Assembly: GCF_006539925.1 (NCBI RefSeq)
Contig: NZ_BJNY01000001.1
Coordinates: forward strand, 124,001 to 188,000
Origin: Glutamicibacter uratoxydans
GTDB taxonomy: Bacteria > Actinomycetota > Actinomycetes > Actinomycetales > Micrococcaceae
Length of the DNA: 64,000 nt
Direction of reading: 5' to 3'
Part shown: in pieces, positions 36,636 through 48,975 of the stretch
Layout of the letters: each line of letters begins with the position of its first letter
Position numbering within the stretch: the stretch's first letter is position 1
The notes under the pieces: generated by a model
Told to the model about the DNA's origin: nothing
What the model saw: the letters and a program-made list of their open reading frames with translations, nothing else
The model's database searches: none
Position numbers and translations under genes: made by a program

Positions 36636-36956
36636 ATGACTGAAAAACCACGGTTTCCGGCCAGCTGGCAGCGCGCTGTGCTGCCGTTGTTGCTGCTTGA
36701 CCAACTCGCAGCCGGCCCCGCCCATGGATATGCCATTGCCAAGGCACTTGAGAGCAGGGGATTTGACCCGTTCAAGGGAGCGACGCTGTACCCGGCCCTG
36801 GCCAAGCTCGAGTCGTCGGGGGCGGTGAGCACGACCTGGGAGGAGGGCCAGGGCGGGCCCGGACGCAAGGTCTATGAGTTGACCAGCTCTGGACGCGCAG
36901 AACTTGCCGACCACAAGCGGCTTTTCAGTGACTTCGCGAAACTGGCCGGTAGCTAA
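36636..36956 (+). CDS. PadR-family transcriptional regulator
   Basis: 106 aa, a compact winged helix of the short PadR type. LPLLLLDQLAAGPAHGYAIAKALE is the typical first part (LLxxLxxGPxHGYxI). GATLYPALAKLESSGAVSTTWEEG is the recognition helix and wing, and GPGRKVYELTSSGRAEL the second strand. The C-terminal dimerisation helix is short. It usually represses a neighbouring membrane or transport gene; here the HAAS-like membrane protein upstream is its probable target or partner. Confidence 0.88.
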   Translation: MTEKPRFPASWQRAVLPLLLLDQLAAGPAHGYAIAKALESRGFDPFKGATLYPALAKLESSGAVSTTWEEGQGGPGRKVYELTSSGRAELADHKRLFSDFAKLAGS

Positions 36957-36974
36957 GTCCTGCGCCCGTTCCGG

Positions 36975-37412
36975 CTATGCCAAGTCTGCTGAATCCACGA
37001 TCAACGTCATCGGTCCGGAGTTGACCAAGTGGACCTCCATCATCGCGCCGAAGCGCCCGGTTTCAACATGCGCTCCAAGCTCGCGCAGGTAGGAGACGAA
37101 GTACTCGTAGAGCGGTTCGCTCACCGGACCCGGCGCGGCATTGGACCAGGACGGGCGCCGGCCCTTGCGCACGGAGCCATAGAGGGTGAACTGGCTGATC
37201 ACCAGCAGGGGAGAAGCGGTGGATTCGGCACTGGCTTCATCCTCCAGAATCCGCAGGCGCCAGATCTTCTCAGCCACCTTGCGCGCGGCCGCTTCATCGT
37301 CGTCATGGGTGACGCCCAGCAGGATCACCAGGCCCGGCGAGGGCAGCTCGCCGACGATGTGCTCCTCGACCTCGACGTGGGCGGTGGACGCAACCTGAAC
37401 TACTGCGCGCAT
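36975..37412 (-). CDS. dtd: D-aminoacyl-tRNA deacylase
   Basis: 145-aa homodimeric proofreading enzyme that removes D-amino acids (and glycine from tRNA-Ala) from mischarged tRNAs. Diagnostic motifs are MRAVVQVASTAHVEV, SQFTLYGSVRKGRRPSW and the second active-site loop NSGPMTLIVDS (GP cis-peptide; the usual Val is Met here). ATG 37412 gives the family start, with GAAGG upstream; a TTG 12 bases earlier is in frame. It runs opposite to its neighbours and ends 18 bp from the padR stop. Confidence 0.93.
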   Translation of the reverse strand: MRAVVQVASTAHVEVEEHIVGELPSPGLVILLGVTHDDDEAAARKVAEKIWRLRILEDEASAESTASPLLVISQFTLYGSVRKGRRPSWSNAAPGPVSEPLYEYFVSYLRELGAHVETGRFGAMMEVHLVNSGPMTLIVDSADLA

Positions 37413-37490
37413 GGGATCCTTCAACTAAGCCTGTGACGAACGGGACGCGCAGAACGCGCCCGGCATCCAGACTATCGCTAGGCTGGATGG

Positions 37491-38894
37491 GTGAGCGATT
37501 TGTTCGATGCCCTGGATGACGATGACTTTGCCTCCGCGCGCAGCGGAGGTTCCATCAACCGCCCGCGCCCTCCGCTGGCCGTGCGTATGCGTCCGCGCAC
37601 CCTGGACGAGCTGGTGGGCCAGCAGCACCTGCTCGGGCCGGGATCCCCGCTGCGCCAGCTGGCCGAACACCCGGAGACCGGGCCCGCCGGTCCTGCCAGC
37701 GTGATCCTCTACGGTCCGCCGGGCATCGGCAAAACCACCATCGCGCATGTCATCGCCCGGGCCACCGACCGCAAATTCGTGGAGCTCTCCGCCATCACCG
37801 CCGGCGTCAAGGACGTTCGCCGAGTCATTGAGCAGGCCAAGGACGACCGCGATCTGCGCGGGGTGACCACGGTGCTGTTCCTCGACGAGATCCACCGCTT
37901 CAACAAGGCCCAGCAGGACGCGCTGCTGCCCGGGGTGGAGAACCGCGTGGTGGTGCTCGTGGCGGCCACCACCGAAAATCCGTCCTTCTCCGTGATCTCG
38001 CCGCTGCTTTCGCGCTCCCTGCTGCTCACCCTGCGCCCGCTCACCGACGGGGACCTGGCGCAGCTGCTGGACCGTGCGGTGGACGACGAGCGCGGCTTTA
38101 ATGCCCAAGTCCAGCTCGACGCCGAGCAGCGCGACGCCATCGTCCGCCTGGCGCAGGGCGATGCCCGCCGTTCGCTGACCGTCCTGGAGGCCGCCGGCGC
38201 GGTGGCCTGGAACGCCGCTGGAAAAGACGTCGAACCGCCGGTGAAAATCACTGCCGAGCACGTCCAGCTGGCCATGGACCAGGCGGTGCAGCGCTATGAC
38301 AAGGACGGCGACCAGCACTACGACATCATCTCCGCGTTCATCAAATCCATCCGCGGCTCCGACGTGGACGCGGCCCTGCACTACCTGGCCCGCATGCTCG
38401 CGGCAGGGGAGGACCCGCGCTTCATCGCCCGCCGGCTGATGATCAGCGCGAGCGAAGACGTGGGCATGGCTGATCCCACCGCACTGCCGCTGGCGGTCGC
38501 CGCCGCCCAGTCCGTCGCACTGACCGGGATGCCGGAGGCACGGATCATGCTCGGACAGGCCACCGTGCATCTTGCCACCGCGCCCAAATCCAACGCCTCC
38601 TATATGGCCATCAACGCGGCCTTGGCCGACGTCGCCGAAGGCAAGGGATCCCTGGTTCCCGACCACCTGCGCGATGCCCACTACCCGGGCGCCAAACAGC
38701 TAGGCCACGGCATCGGCTATATCTACGCCCACGATGCGCCACATTCCATCGCCGCCCAGCAGTACCTGCCCGACGACCTGGTCGGCACCAACTACTACAC
38801 GCCCACCGCCAACGGGGCGGAGAAGACCATCGGCTCCCGGCTGGCGCGGCTGCGCGAAATCATCCGCGCCAAGGATCCGCGGCGCAAACGCTAG
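37491..38894 (+). CDS. rarA: Replication-associated recombination AAA ATPase RarA (MgsA)
   Basis: 467-aa clamp-loader-like ATPase acting at stalled replication forks. Motifs are [23 protein letters not shown], Walker [12 protein letters not shown], Walker [21 protein letters not shown], sensor 1 [20 protein letters not shown], and the C-terminal MgsA domain ([19 protein letters not shown]). GTG start. It is divergent from dtd, with 78 bp between. Confidence 0.94.
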   Translation: MSDLFDALDDDDFASARSGGSINRPRPPLAVRMRPRTLDELVGQQHLLGPGSPLRQLAEHPETGPAGPASVILYGPPGIGKTTIAHVIARATDRKFVELSAITAGVKDVRRVIEQAKDDRDLRGVTTVLFLDEIHRFNKAQQDALLPGVENRVVVLVAATTENPSFSVISPLLSRSLLLTLRPLTDGDLAQLLDRAVDDERGFNAQVQLDAEQRDAIVRLAQGDARRSLTVLEAAGAVAWNAAGKDVEPPVKITAEHVQLAMDQAVQRYDKDGDQHYDIISAFIKSIRGSDVDAALHYLARMLAAGEDPRFIARRLMISASEDVGMADPTALPLAVAAAQSVALTGMPEARIMLGQATVHLATAPKSNASYMAINAALADVAEGKGSLVPDHLRDAHYPGAKQLGHGIGYIYAHDAPHSIAAQQYLPDDLVGTNYYTPTANGAEKTIGSRLARLREIIRAKDPRRKR

Positions 38895-38937
38895 AGCATG
38901 TGGGCTAAACCTCACACAGCATGGCGGCTGATTCGTG

Positions 38938-38943
38938 TAAACT
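38938..38943 (+). promoter_or_regulatory. Candidate rpsD promoter (-10 TAAACT)
   Basis: TAAACT preceded by TG-rich sequence (GTG just before it), about 120 bp upstream of the rpsD ATG. No clear -35. The long leader may carry an S4 autoregulatory structure, but I could not recognise one. Confidence 0.35.
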
Positions 38944-39064
38944 TGAAACTTGGCTGGCAAGCCGTGCTCGTTCACGGTTGCAGTGATTAGCGGGACGCGA
39001 CGCCCACACACTCTCCGACCTGGAGGCCAGTAGATACCCGTCGCTAAACGAAAAGGACACATCA

Positions 39065-39688
39065 ATGGCTAACGCCCGTGCCCGCCGTACCGTACGCCTT
39101 TCGCGTGCCCTCGGCCTTGCCCTGACTCCAAAAGCTGAAAAGTACATGGAGCGCCGCCCATACGGTCCAGGCCAGCATGGCCGCGCCCGCAAGAAGCAGG
39201 ACAGCGACTACGCTGTGCGTCTGCGCGAAAAGCAGCGTCTGCGCGCCCAGTACGGCATCCGCGAAGTTCAGATGCTGAACGCTTTCAAGGAAGCCAAGCG
39301 CCTTGGCGGCCAGACCGGTGACAACCTGCTGGCTCTGCTCGAGTCCCGCCTGGATGCACTTGTTCTGCGCGCCGGCTTCGCCCGCACCATCCAGCAGGCT
39401 CGCCAGCTGGTTGTGCACCGTCACATCCTGGTCAACGGCCAGCGTGTTGACCGCCCATCGTTCCGCGTGAAGCCGGGTCAGCTGATCCACGTTCACGAGA
39501 AGAGCGAGAAGATGGTTCCATTCCAGATGGCAGCAGCCGGCGAGCACGCACAGGTGCTGCCAGCCGTTCCAGCCTACCTGGACGTGAAGCTGGAATCCCT
39601 GCAGGCAACCTTCCTGCGTGCACCAGAGCGTGCTGAGATCCCAGTGACCTGCGAAGAGAACCTCGTGGTCGAGTACTACGCACGCTAA
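39065..39688 (+). CDS. rpsD: 30S ribosomal protein S4
   Basis: 207 aa. RRTVRLSRALGLALTPKAEKYMERRPYGPGQHGRARKKQDSDYAVRLREKQ is the S4 N-terminal domain. The S4 RNA-binding domain follows: ESRLDALVLRAGFARTIQQARQLVVHRHILVNGQRVD. No zinc-binding Cys tetrad is present in the N-terminus, so this is the zinc-free form. As in many actinobacteria it stands apart from the ribosomal protein operons, with its own leader and terminator. Confidence 0.96.
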   Translation: MANARARRTVRLSRALGLALTPKAEKYMERRPYGPGQHGRARKKQDSDYAVRLREKQRLRAQYGIREVQMLNAFKEAKRLGGQTGDNLLALLESRLDALVLRAGFARTIQQARQLVVHRHILVNGQRVDRPSFRVKPGQLIHVHEKSEKMVPFQMAAAGEHAQVLPAVPAYLDVKLESLQATFLRAPERAEIPVTCEENLVVEYYAR

Positions 39689-39701
39689 ACCGTGCGCTAG
39701 C

Positions 39702-39736
39702 AAAGGCCCGCAACCGGCACACGGTTGCGGGCCTTT
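39702..39736 (+). terminator. Terminator after rpsD
   Basis: Perfect 15-bp stem AAAGGCCCGCAACCG / CGGTTGCGGGCCTTT with a 5-base loop; the AAA/TTT ends make it usable in both directions. Confidence 0.88.
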
Positions 39737-39811
39737 GGCTTAACTACCTGTCGGAGCGAAGATTTCGATAAGGTGGACTGGCACCAAAAACCCAAGCAGA
39801 AGAGGAAGCAC

Positions 39812-40183
39812 ATGTCGGGTTCGGATATCGCAGGGCTTATCGCCGCAGGAGCATTTGTCATCTTGGTGGCATTCCTCGCGGTGCCCATCATCAAGCTGGG
39901 CAAGGTGTTCGACGAGCTGCGCGGCTCCATCAAGGACCTGGCCGACGGCACCACCCCGTTGATCGGCGAGGTGACCAACACCGTGGCCACCACCAACGAC
40001 CAGCTCAAGAAGGTGGATGCCATCACCACCAACGTCTCCGACGCCACCGCCAATGTCTCGGCGCTGTCCTCTCTTGTCGCCGCCACTGTCGGCAAGCCGC
40101 TGATCAAGGTCGCCGCCTTCACCGAAGGCGTGAAGTCGGCGATGAACTCCAAGCCATCGGGCAAGGCGCGCCGCAGCCGCTGA
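39812..40183 (+). CDS. DUF948-like small membrane protein
   Basis: 123 aa. ATG 39812 after AGAGGAAG gives an N-terminal transmembrane helix (DIAGLIAAGAFVILVAFLAVPII, about residues 4-26), then a long amphipathic helix with heptad character (LGKVFDELRGSIKDLADGTTPLIGEV, VATTNDQLKKVDAITTNVSDAT), as in DUF948 proteins. Basic C-terminus. The gene and its small downstream neighbour always seem to sit before alaS in this group; function unknown. Confidence 0.82.
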   Translation: MSGSDIAGLIAAGAFVILVAFLAVPIIKLGKVFDELRGSIKDLADGTTPLIGEVTNTVATTNDQLKKVDAITTNVSDATANVSALSSLVAATVGKPLIKVAAFTEGVKSAMNSKPSGKARRSR

Positions 40184-40270
40184 TCCAAGCGGGCTGTGCG
40201 GAAACTGGCACCAAACTGCCATGTTGGCCAACGGCTAATTAGTTCATGAACTTAGGGCGAGGAGACTAGA

Positions 40271-40480
40271 ATGAAAAAGCTCTTGTGGGTATCGATCGGC
40301 GTCGGCATTGGCGTGCTGGCATCCAAGAAGTACACCGAAGTTTCATCCGGGGCGGCGCTGAACCGCCAGGTCGGTAAATATGCCGACCGCGCCGCGGAAA
40401 TTGCGGACGCATTCCGAACCGGAATGCGCACCCGCGAAGAAGAATTGCGTTCCGCCCTCGGCGTGAACGACACCAAGTGA
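40271..40480 (+). CDS. Small membrane-anchored protein before alaS
   Basis: 69 aa with a short hydrophobic N-terminal helix (KLLWVSIGVGIGVLASKKY) followed by a charged helix (ADRAAEIADAFRTGMRTREEELRSALG). The Shine-Dalgarno GGCGAGGAG is good and alaS starts 19 bp after its stop, so it is co-transcribed. It is like YtxH-type envelope proteins in size and layout but with no named function. Confidence 0.75.
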   Translation: MKKLLWVSIGVGIGVLASKKYTEVSSGAALNRQVGKYADRAAEIADAFRTGMRTREEELRSALGVNDTK

Positions 40481-40499
40481 AGGGATCATCCGTAACACG

Positions 40500-43182
<2,683 letters not shown>

Positions 43183-43190
<8 letters not shown>

Positions 43191-43656
43191 TATCGCCTTC
43201 GGCGTCGACGTGGGCCTGGCCCGCGTCGGCGTCGCCGTGTCCGACCCTTCAGGCATCCTCGCCACCCCGGTCATGACCCTGCGGCGGGATGCCAAAAAGA
43301 ATTCGGACCGCCGCATGCTGCTGCGCATGATCAGCGACCGCGGCGTCGAAGAAGTGTATATCGGCGAGCCTAAATCCCTGGCCGGCAACACCACCGATTC
43401 CACCAGGATGGCCCGCGACTACGCGATCGCCCTGGCAGAGGAAGCCGGCGCCGCCGGCATCGAGGTGGAGATCTTCCTCGTCGACGAGCGGCTGAGCACG
43501 GTCCACGCCCACCGTGCGCTGCACGCCTCCGGCAGAAAGATGCAGGACCACCGGCAGGTGGTCGACCAGGTGGCCGCCACCGAAATCCTGCAGCAGGTCC
43601 TGGAAATGCGCCGCAACAATGTGCGCATCCAGGCTCAACGCGTGGTGCTGAAGTAA
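43183..43656 (+). CDS. ruvX: Putative pre-16S rRNA nuclease / Holliday junction resolvase YqgF
   Basis: 157-aa RNase H-like fold of the YqgF family, thought to act in pre-16S rRNA maturation. Motifs are GVDVGLARVGVAVSDPSGILATPV, a VEEVYIGEPKSLAGNTT strand, and FLVDERLSTVHAHRALHASG with the catalytic Glu/Asp. ATG 43183 overlaps the alaS end by 8 bp and gives the family N-terminus; a longer reading inside alaS was rejected. mltG follows, the usual actinobacterial order. Confidence 0.93.
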
Positions 43657-43698
43657 CCACTGACGCACCGCCGGCAAGTACCCGAGAAATGAGTGTTA

Positions 43699-45162
43699 AT
43701 GCGAGATGAAGACCGCGCCGACAAGCAGCGCGCCAGGCGCCAGGCGCTCTACGAACGGTTCGCCGCTCGCCAGGGCGGCCCTGCCGTCGAGCCTTCATCC
43801 CCTGAAATTTCAGGTCTCGGGTACTACCAGCTGCAGCCGCAGGACGCCGATCCCGCCGGCGGCGACGCCCACACCCAGTTCCTTCCGCAGATCCAGCACG
43901 AACAGCCTGGTGGCCAGGCTTCCGTCCCGGCGGCTACCGCGCAGGCAGCCGATGCGGCACATCCAGCAGCACCTGAGCAGGAGCAGCCCGGCGAGGACGC
44001 CGCCGCGTTCCCCTCGGCCACCGCAGCCGTCGACTCGGCGGCGCTGTTTGAGCCTGAGGACCTGGCCGACGATGTCGTGAACAAAAAGCAGCGCCGCAAA
44101 CGCAGCAAGCGCAGGCGGAACTGGGTCATGCTCGCCGTGGTCTTGGTCTTCGCCCTGGTCGTTGGCGGCTCGGTGCTCACCGTGCAGTCCCTGCTCAAGC
44201 AGTTCAGCCCCGACGACTACCCGGGCCCCGGCGGGGCCACCGTCGAGTTCACCGTGGAGGACGGCTGGGGCGTTAAGGTCATCTCGCGCAAGCTCGAAGA
44301 GGCAGACATCGTCTCCGACGACAAGCTCTTCTCGAAGGCGGTGGAGGATTCTACCTCCGCCAGCAAGGTCATCCACCCCGGCACCTACCTGCTGCGCCAG
44401 CAGATGCCAGCGGCCGACGCCGCGGACGAGCTCATGAACAACCGCCCCGACAAGGTGTTCTACGTGGCACTGAAGGCGAATCTGCGCATCGACGCGGCGC
44501 TGAAGGAAATTTCCAACGGCTCCGGGCTCAAGCTCGAGGAGCTGACCAAGCTGGCCAACGACCCGAAGAAGTTCGGCCTGCCCAGCGAGGTCAAGAACCT
44601 TGAAGGCTGGCTGCACCCGGGCGAATACCGCTTCGCGCTGAACACCAGCGCCCAAGAAGTGCTCAAGACCCTGGTCGACGCCACCAAGAAGTCGCTCAAG
44701 GATGCAGGCCAGAGCGATTTGAAGCAGGGCTACCGCGCGCTGAAGATCGCCTCGATCATGCAGGCGGAAGCTACCCCGAACGACTACGCCACCGTGGCCG
44801 GCGCCATTGAGAACCGCCTGCACCCGAGCAACAAGGAAACCGGCGGCCGCCTAGAGGTCGACTCCTCGGTGATCTACGGCCTTGAGCGCTACACCCTGCA
44901 GTTCAGCTCCGCCGAGCGCAAGGACAAGTCCAATGCGTACAACACCTACGTGCATGCCGGCCTGCCGCCCACCCCGATCGGCTCGCCCAGCGACGACGCC
45001 GTCAAGGCCGCGGTGAACCCGGAGTCGAACAACTACTACTACTGGGTCACCGTCAATACCCAGACCGGCGAGACGAAGTTCGCTTCCACCTACGCCGAGC
45101 ACCAGAAGAACCAGGCGCAGTTCCGCTCGTGGTGCGAGCAGAACGCCGATGTGTGCAAGTAA
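43699..45162 (+). CDS. mltG: Endolytic murein transglycosylase MltG (YceG-like)
   Basis: 487 aa. A long cytosolic N-terminus (about 130 residues, Ala/Pro/Gln-rich with a basic cluster KKQRRKRSKRRR) precedes one membrane helix (NWVMLAVVLVFALVVGGSVL). The LysM-like and catalytic domain outside has IASIMQAEATPNDYATVAGAIENRL (catalytic Glu), LEVDSSVIYGL and YNTYVHAGLPPTPIGSPS. It cleaves nascent glycan strands and sets their length. GTG 43693, two codons earlier, is an equal start candidate. It lies between ruvX and the shikimate genes. Confidence 0.92.
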   Translation: MRDEDRADKQRARRQALYERFAARQGGPAVEPSSPEISGLGYYQLQPQDADPAGGDAHTQFLPQIQHEQPGGQASVPAATAQAADAAHPAAPEQEQPGEDAAAFPSATAAVDSAALFEPEDLADDVVNKKQRRKRSKRRRNWVMLAVVLVFALVVGGSVLTVQSLLKQFSPDDYPGPGGATVEFTVEDGWGVKVISRKLEEADIVSDDKLFSKAVEDSTSASKVIHPGTYLLRQQMPAADAADELMNNRPDKVFYVALKANLRIDAALKEISNGSGLKLEELTKLANDPKKFGLPSEVKNLEGWLHPGEYRFALNTSAQEVLKTLVDATKKSLKDAGQSDLKQGYRALKIASIMQAEATPNDYATVAGAIENRLHPSNKETGGRLEVDSSVIYGLERYTLQFSSAERKDKSNAYNTYVHAGLPPTPIGSPSDDAVKAAVNPESNNYYYWVTVNTQTGETKFASTYAEHQKNQAQFRSWCEQNADVCK

Positions 45163-45221
45163 CCACGTCAATCACGCGCAGGCTGCCAGCGGCGCCGCGC
45201 AGTAGGGAAAGCTAGATCACC

Positions 45222-46058
45222 ATGTTGCAGGCGGCAGTACTGGGCAAGCCCATCGGCCACTCAAAATCCCCGGTGCTGCACCGCGCCGCCTACCAGCTGC
45301 TCGACGCGCCGATCAGCTACCAGGCCATTGAGCTCGACCCTTCCCAGGCTCCCGAGCATGCCCAGCGGCTGCGCGACGGATCCTGGGCCGGGTGCTCGGT
45401 GACCATGCCGCTCAAGGACGTCTTCGTCCCGTTGATGGATCAGGTCTCCGAGCGGGTGCAGCGCCTGGGCGCGCTGAACACCATCGTGGTGCGCCAGGAC
45501 GGAAGCCTGTTCGGGGAGAACACCGACGTCGCCGGCCTGGTGGGCGCGCTGCATGACTTTTCAGTGCGGCAGGTCCTGGAACCCACAGTGCTCGGCTCGG
45601 GCAATACCGCGCTGGCCGCCATCGAAGCCTGTGCAGCCCTGGGCGCACGCGGGGTGAAGCTGATTGTGCGCGACGCCTCCCGCAGCGCCCGCGCCGTACA
45701 GCTCGCCGCCGCGCTGGGCCTTGAAGCCAGCGTCGTGCAGATCGACCAGCTTTTGGCCGAACGCGATCCGCTGGCCGGTCAGCAGTTGGTCTTCTCCACC
45801 CTGCCGCCGCGCGCCGCCGACTCCTGGGTCCAAGCGCTCGGCCCCTGCGAAGGCGTGCTGCTGGACGTGGCCTACGACCCTTGGCCCTCGGCCTTGGCCG
45901 CCGCATGGCAGGGCCCGGTCGTCTCCGGGCTGCACATGCTGGTGCACCAGGCGGTGGAGCAGGCCCGCCTGTTCACCGGGATCGACTTCGATGCCGACAC
46001 GCGCGAAAACGTCACAAATGCGATGTATAACTCCTTGGGGCTTCATCGACACGGTTAA
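45222..46058 (+). CDS. aroE: Shikimate dehydrogenase (NADP+)
   Basis: 278 aa, fourth enzyme of the shikimate pathway. The substrate domain has [18 protein letters not shown] and [12 protein letters not shown] (catalytic Lys). Asp in GENTDVAGL completes the catalytic pair. The cofactor domain has a slightly altered glycine loop, LGSGNTALA, in place of the common GAGGAAxA, so coenzyme preference should not be assumed. The C-terminus [18 protein letters not shown] matches. aroC follows almost directly. Confidence 0.92.
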   Translation: MLQAAVLGKPIGHSKSPVLHRAAYQLLDAPISYQAIELDPSQAPEHAQRLRDGSWAGCSVTMPLKDVFVPLMDQVSERVQRLGALNTIVVRQDGSLFGENTDVAGLVGALHDFSVRQVLEPTVLGSGNTALAAIEACAALGARGVKLIVRDASRSARAVQLAAALGLEASVVQIDQLLAERDPLAGQQLVFSTLPPRAADSWVQALGPCEGVLLDVAYDPWPSALAAAWQGPVVSGLHMLVHQAVEQARLFTGIDFDADTRENVTNAMYNSLGLHRHG

Positions 46059-46087
46059 TGCGTGCAGGTCATGGCAAAATGGGGGAC

Positions 46088-47287
46088 ATGTTGCGTTGGT
46101 TGACCGCGGGCGAATCACATGGCCCGGCTCTCGTTGGAATTCTTGAAGGACTACCCGCCGGTGTTTCGGTGGATAGCGAAGCAGTGCGCGATGCGCTGGC
46201 ACGGCGCCGCCTGGGCTATGGCCGCGGCGCGCGAATGAAGTTTGAAAAGGACCAGGTCACCTTCCTGGGCGGCGTCCGCCACGGCAAGACCCAGGGCGGT
46301 CCTGTCGCCATTGAAATCGGGAACACCGAATGGCCCAAGTGGGAGCGCGTCATGAACGCCGACCCGGTGGACCTCGACGAGCTCGCCTCGCTGGCGCGCA
46401 ATGCGCCGCTGACCCGGCCGCGCCCCGGACACGCAGACTTCACCGGCATGCAGAAGTACGGCTTCGACGACGCCCGTCCGGTGCTCGAGCGCGCCAGCGC
46501 CCGCGAAACCGCGGCCCGCGTTGCGCTGGGTGCGGTGGCCTCCCGCTTCCTGAATGACCTGGGCATCACCTTGGTCTCCCACACCACCGCCGTCGGCGCC
46601 GTGGCGGCACCCGCCGACGCGCCGCTGCCCACCGCTGAGGATGTTCAGGCGCTGGACGCCGACCCGCTGCGCTGCTTCCACAAGGAAACGTCCGAGGCCA
46701 TGGTTGCGGAGGTCGACGACGCGCACAAGGCAGGGGAGACGCTGGGCGGCGTGGTCGAGGTCCTCGCCTACAACCTGCCTCCGGGCATCGGCTCCTACGT
46801 GCACTGGGACCGCCGCCTCGACGCACGCCTAGCCGCCGCCCTGATGGGCATCCAGGCCATCAAGGGCGTGGAAGTCGGCGACGGCTTCGCCACCGCCGCC
46901 CGCCGCGGCTCGGCGGCCCACGATGAGATCGTCCATGCTGAGGACGGCACCATTAAGCGCTCCTCGAACCGCGCCGGCGGCATCGAAGGCGGCATGAGCA
47001 TCGGCGAGGTGCTGCGCGTGCGCGCCGCGATGAAGCCGATCGCCACCGTCCCGCGCGCCCTGCGCACCGTGGACACCGCCACCGGCGAGGACACCACCGC
47101 GCACCACCAGCGCTCGGATGTCTGTGCCGTGCCGGCCGCCGGCGTGGTCGCAGAAGCCATGGTCGCCCTGGTGCTGGCACAGTCGCTGCTGGAGAAGTTC
47201 GGCGGCGATTCGGTCGCCGAGACCAAGCGCAACATCGAAACCTACCTGGCTAACATCCCTGCCAGCCTGGAATCAACCGGCGTCTAG
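46088..47287 (+). CDS. aroC: Chorismate synthase
   Basis: 399 aa, final step of the shikimate pathway; needs reduced FMN. The N-terminus [26 protein letters not shown] contains the first conserved His. Further signatures are [59 protein letters not shown] and [17 protein letters not shown] 46088 with GGGGG just upstream was chosen over the ATG at 46058, which overlaps the end of aroE. Confidence 0.96.
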   Translation: MLRWLTAGESHGPALVGILEGLPAGVSVDSEAVRDALARRRLGYGRGARMKFEKDQVTFLGGVRHGKTQGGPVAIEIGNTEWPKWERVMNADPVDLDELASLARNAPLTRPRPGHADFTGMQKYGFDDARPVLERASARETAARVALGAVASRFLNDLGITLVSHTTAVGAVAAPADAPLPTAEDVQALDADPLRCFHKETSEAMVAEVDDAHKAGETLGGVVEVLAYNLPPGIGSYVHWDRRLDARLAAALMGIQAIKGVEVGDGFATAARRGSAAHDEIVHAEDGTIKRSSNRAGGIEGGMSIGEVLRVRAAMKPIATVPRALRTVDTATGEDTTAHHQRSDVCAVPAAGVVAEAMVALVLAQSLLEKFGGDSVAETKRNIETYLANIPASLESTGV

Positions 47288-47313
47288 GCACCGGGGGAAA
47301 GAACACCACCTCA

Positions 47314-47802
47314 ATGATTTATCTCATTGGCCCGATGGCCAGTGGCAAGTCCACCGTGGGCAAGTCACTGGCCACTGTGCTGTCCATGAACTTTTACGAC
47401 ACCGACGCGCTGGTTGTGGCCGAACACGGCTCCATCGCCTCGATCTTCGCCGCCCATGGCGAAGCGCGCTTCCGCGATCTGGAGCAGCAGACCCTGGCCT
47501 CGGTGCCGCAGGGAGTCATCGCCACCGGCGGCGGTGCGGTGCTGCGCGAGGAGAACTGCAAGGTGCTGCGCACCGGCACCGTCGTCTATCTGGAAATGAG
47601 CGAGGCCACTGCCGCATCGCGGCTCAAGGGGGACAACAGCCGCCCGCTGCTGGCAGGTGACGCAGCCCTCACTTCCTGGATCTCGCTGTACCGGAAGCGG
47701 CGTGCCATCTACGAATCCCTTGCTGACGTGCGCATTTCGGTGGACCAAAAGAGCGTTCTACAAATTGTCGAAGAAATCCTGCCACAGCTGCCGGCAATGT
47801 GA
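47314..47802 (+). CDS. aroK: Shikimate kinase
   Basis: 162 aa, phosphorylates shikimate at O3. P-loop LIGPMASGKSTVGK, shikimate-binding FYDTDALV and EARFRDLEQQTL, GGGAVL (Walker B-like), and the lid SRLKGDNSRPLLAG. The start codon has only a distant Shine-Dalgarno (GGGGGAAAG about 15 bases upstream), so translation may depend on aroC. The downstream aroB is separated by 79 bp. Confidence 0.94.
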   Translation: MIYLIGPMASGKSTVGKSLATVLSMNFYDTDALVVAEHGSIASIFAAHGEARFRDLEQQTLASVPQGVIATGGGAVLREENCKVLRTGTVVYLEMSEATAASRLKGDNSRPLLAGDAALTSWISLYRKRRAIYESLADVRISVDQKSVLQIVEEILPQLPAM

Positions 47803-47881
47803 TTAGTGCCACGAGATAAGGTTTCTGGGCTAACTCACAGCTACGCTGGAAAAATCAGCACCATCAGGAGGAATCAATCTG

Positions 47882-48973
47882 ATGCCCTTGGCACCAACCA
47901 CACTTCAGGTCACTGGAAACACTCCGGAACAGTCCTACCCGGTCTTGGTAGGCAACGGACTGCTCGGCCAACTTCCCGAACTGCTCTCAGCGACTGTCAA
48001 GAAGGTTCTGGTCATCCATCCGCGTGCACTGCGCGCCACCGGCGATCTGGTCCGCGACGACCTGGCCGGTGCAGGGTTCGAGGCGCTCACCGCCGAAATC
48101 CCCGACGCTGAAGAAGGCAAGCACATCCAGGTGGCATCCTTCTGCTGGGAGGTGCTGGGCAAGAACGACTTCACCCGCACCGACGCCATCGTCGCTGTGG
48201 GCGGCGGAGCCGTCACCGACCTTGCAGGCTTCGTCGCCGCCACCTGGCTGCGCGGCGTGAAGGTTATCCACATTCCCACTTCGCTGCTGGCCATGGTCGA
48301 CGCCGCAGTGGGCGGTAAGACCGGCATCAACACCGCCGAAGGCAAGAACCTGGTCGGCGCCTTCCACCCGCCGGCAGCAGTGCTGGTGGATCTGGACGCG
48401 CTGGCCACCCTGCCGAAGAACGAGCTGATCAACGGCATGGCAGAGGTCGTCAAGACCGGCTTCATCGCCGACGAGCGCATCCTTGAGCTGATCGAAGAGG
48501 ATCCGGCCGACGCGATCGACCCGTCCGGCGCACGCCTGCGCGAGCTGGTCGAGCGCACCATCGCCGTCAAGGTCGGGGTGGTATCCCGCGACCTGAAGGA
48601 ATCGGGCGAACGCGAATTCCTGAATTACGGCCACACCCTGGCCCATGCAATCGAACTGGCGGAGCGCTACCAGATGCGCCACGGGGCCGCGGTGGCCATC
48701 GGCCTGAGCTTCGCAGCTGAGCTGGGACGCTCGGTGGGCTACACCTCGGATGAGGTGGCCGAACGCCACCAGAGCATCCTGAAGTCCCTGGGCCTGCCCA
48801 CCACCTACCGCAACGACCGCTGGGCGGCCCTGCTGGATGGCATGAAGCGCGACAAGAAGTCCCGTGGCGGCCAGCTGCGCTTCGTGGTGCTGGAAGAAAT
48901 CGGCAAGCCGCGCATCTACGAGGTGCCTGACAACTCGCTGCTCTTCGCCGCCTACCAGGAGATCGGGGAGTAG
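47882..48973 (+). CDS. aroB: 3-dehydroquinate synthase
   Basis: 363 aa, second enzyme of the shikimate pathway; NAD+ and a divalent metal are required. Motifs are [21 protein letters not shown] (nucleotide and metal site), [51 protein letters not shown] and [17 protein letters not shown]. Strong Shine-Dalgarno AGGAGG. With aroE, aroC and aroK this gives four of the seven steps in one block. Confidence 0.96.
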   Translation: MPLAPTTLQVTGNTPEQSYPVLVGNGLLGQLPELLSATVKKVLVIHPRALRATGDLVRDDLAGAGFEALTAEIPDAEEGKHIQVASFCWEVLGKNDFTRTDAIVAVGGGAVTDLAGFVAATWLRGVKVIHIPTSLLAMVDAAVGGKTGINTAEGKNLVGAFHPPAAVLVDLDALATLPKNELINGMAEVVKTGFIADERILELIEEDPADAIDPSGARLRELVERTIAVKVGVVSRDLKESGEREFLNYGHTLAHAIELAERYQMRHGAAVAIGLSFAAELGRSVGYTSDEVAERHQSILKSLGLPTTYRNDRWAALLDGMKRDKKSRGGQLRFVVLEEIGKPRIYEVPDNSLLFAAYQEIGE

Positions 48974-48975
48974 GC

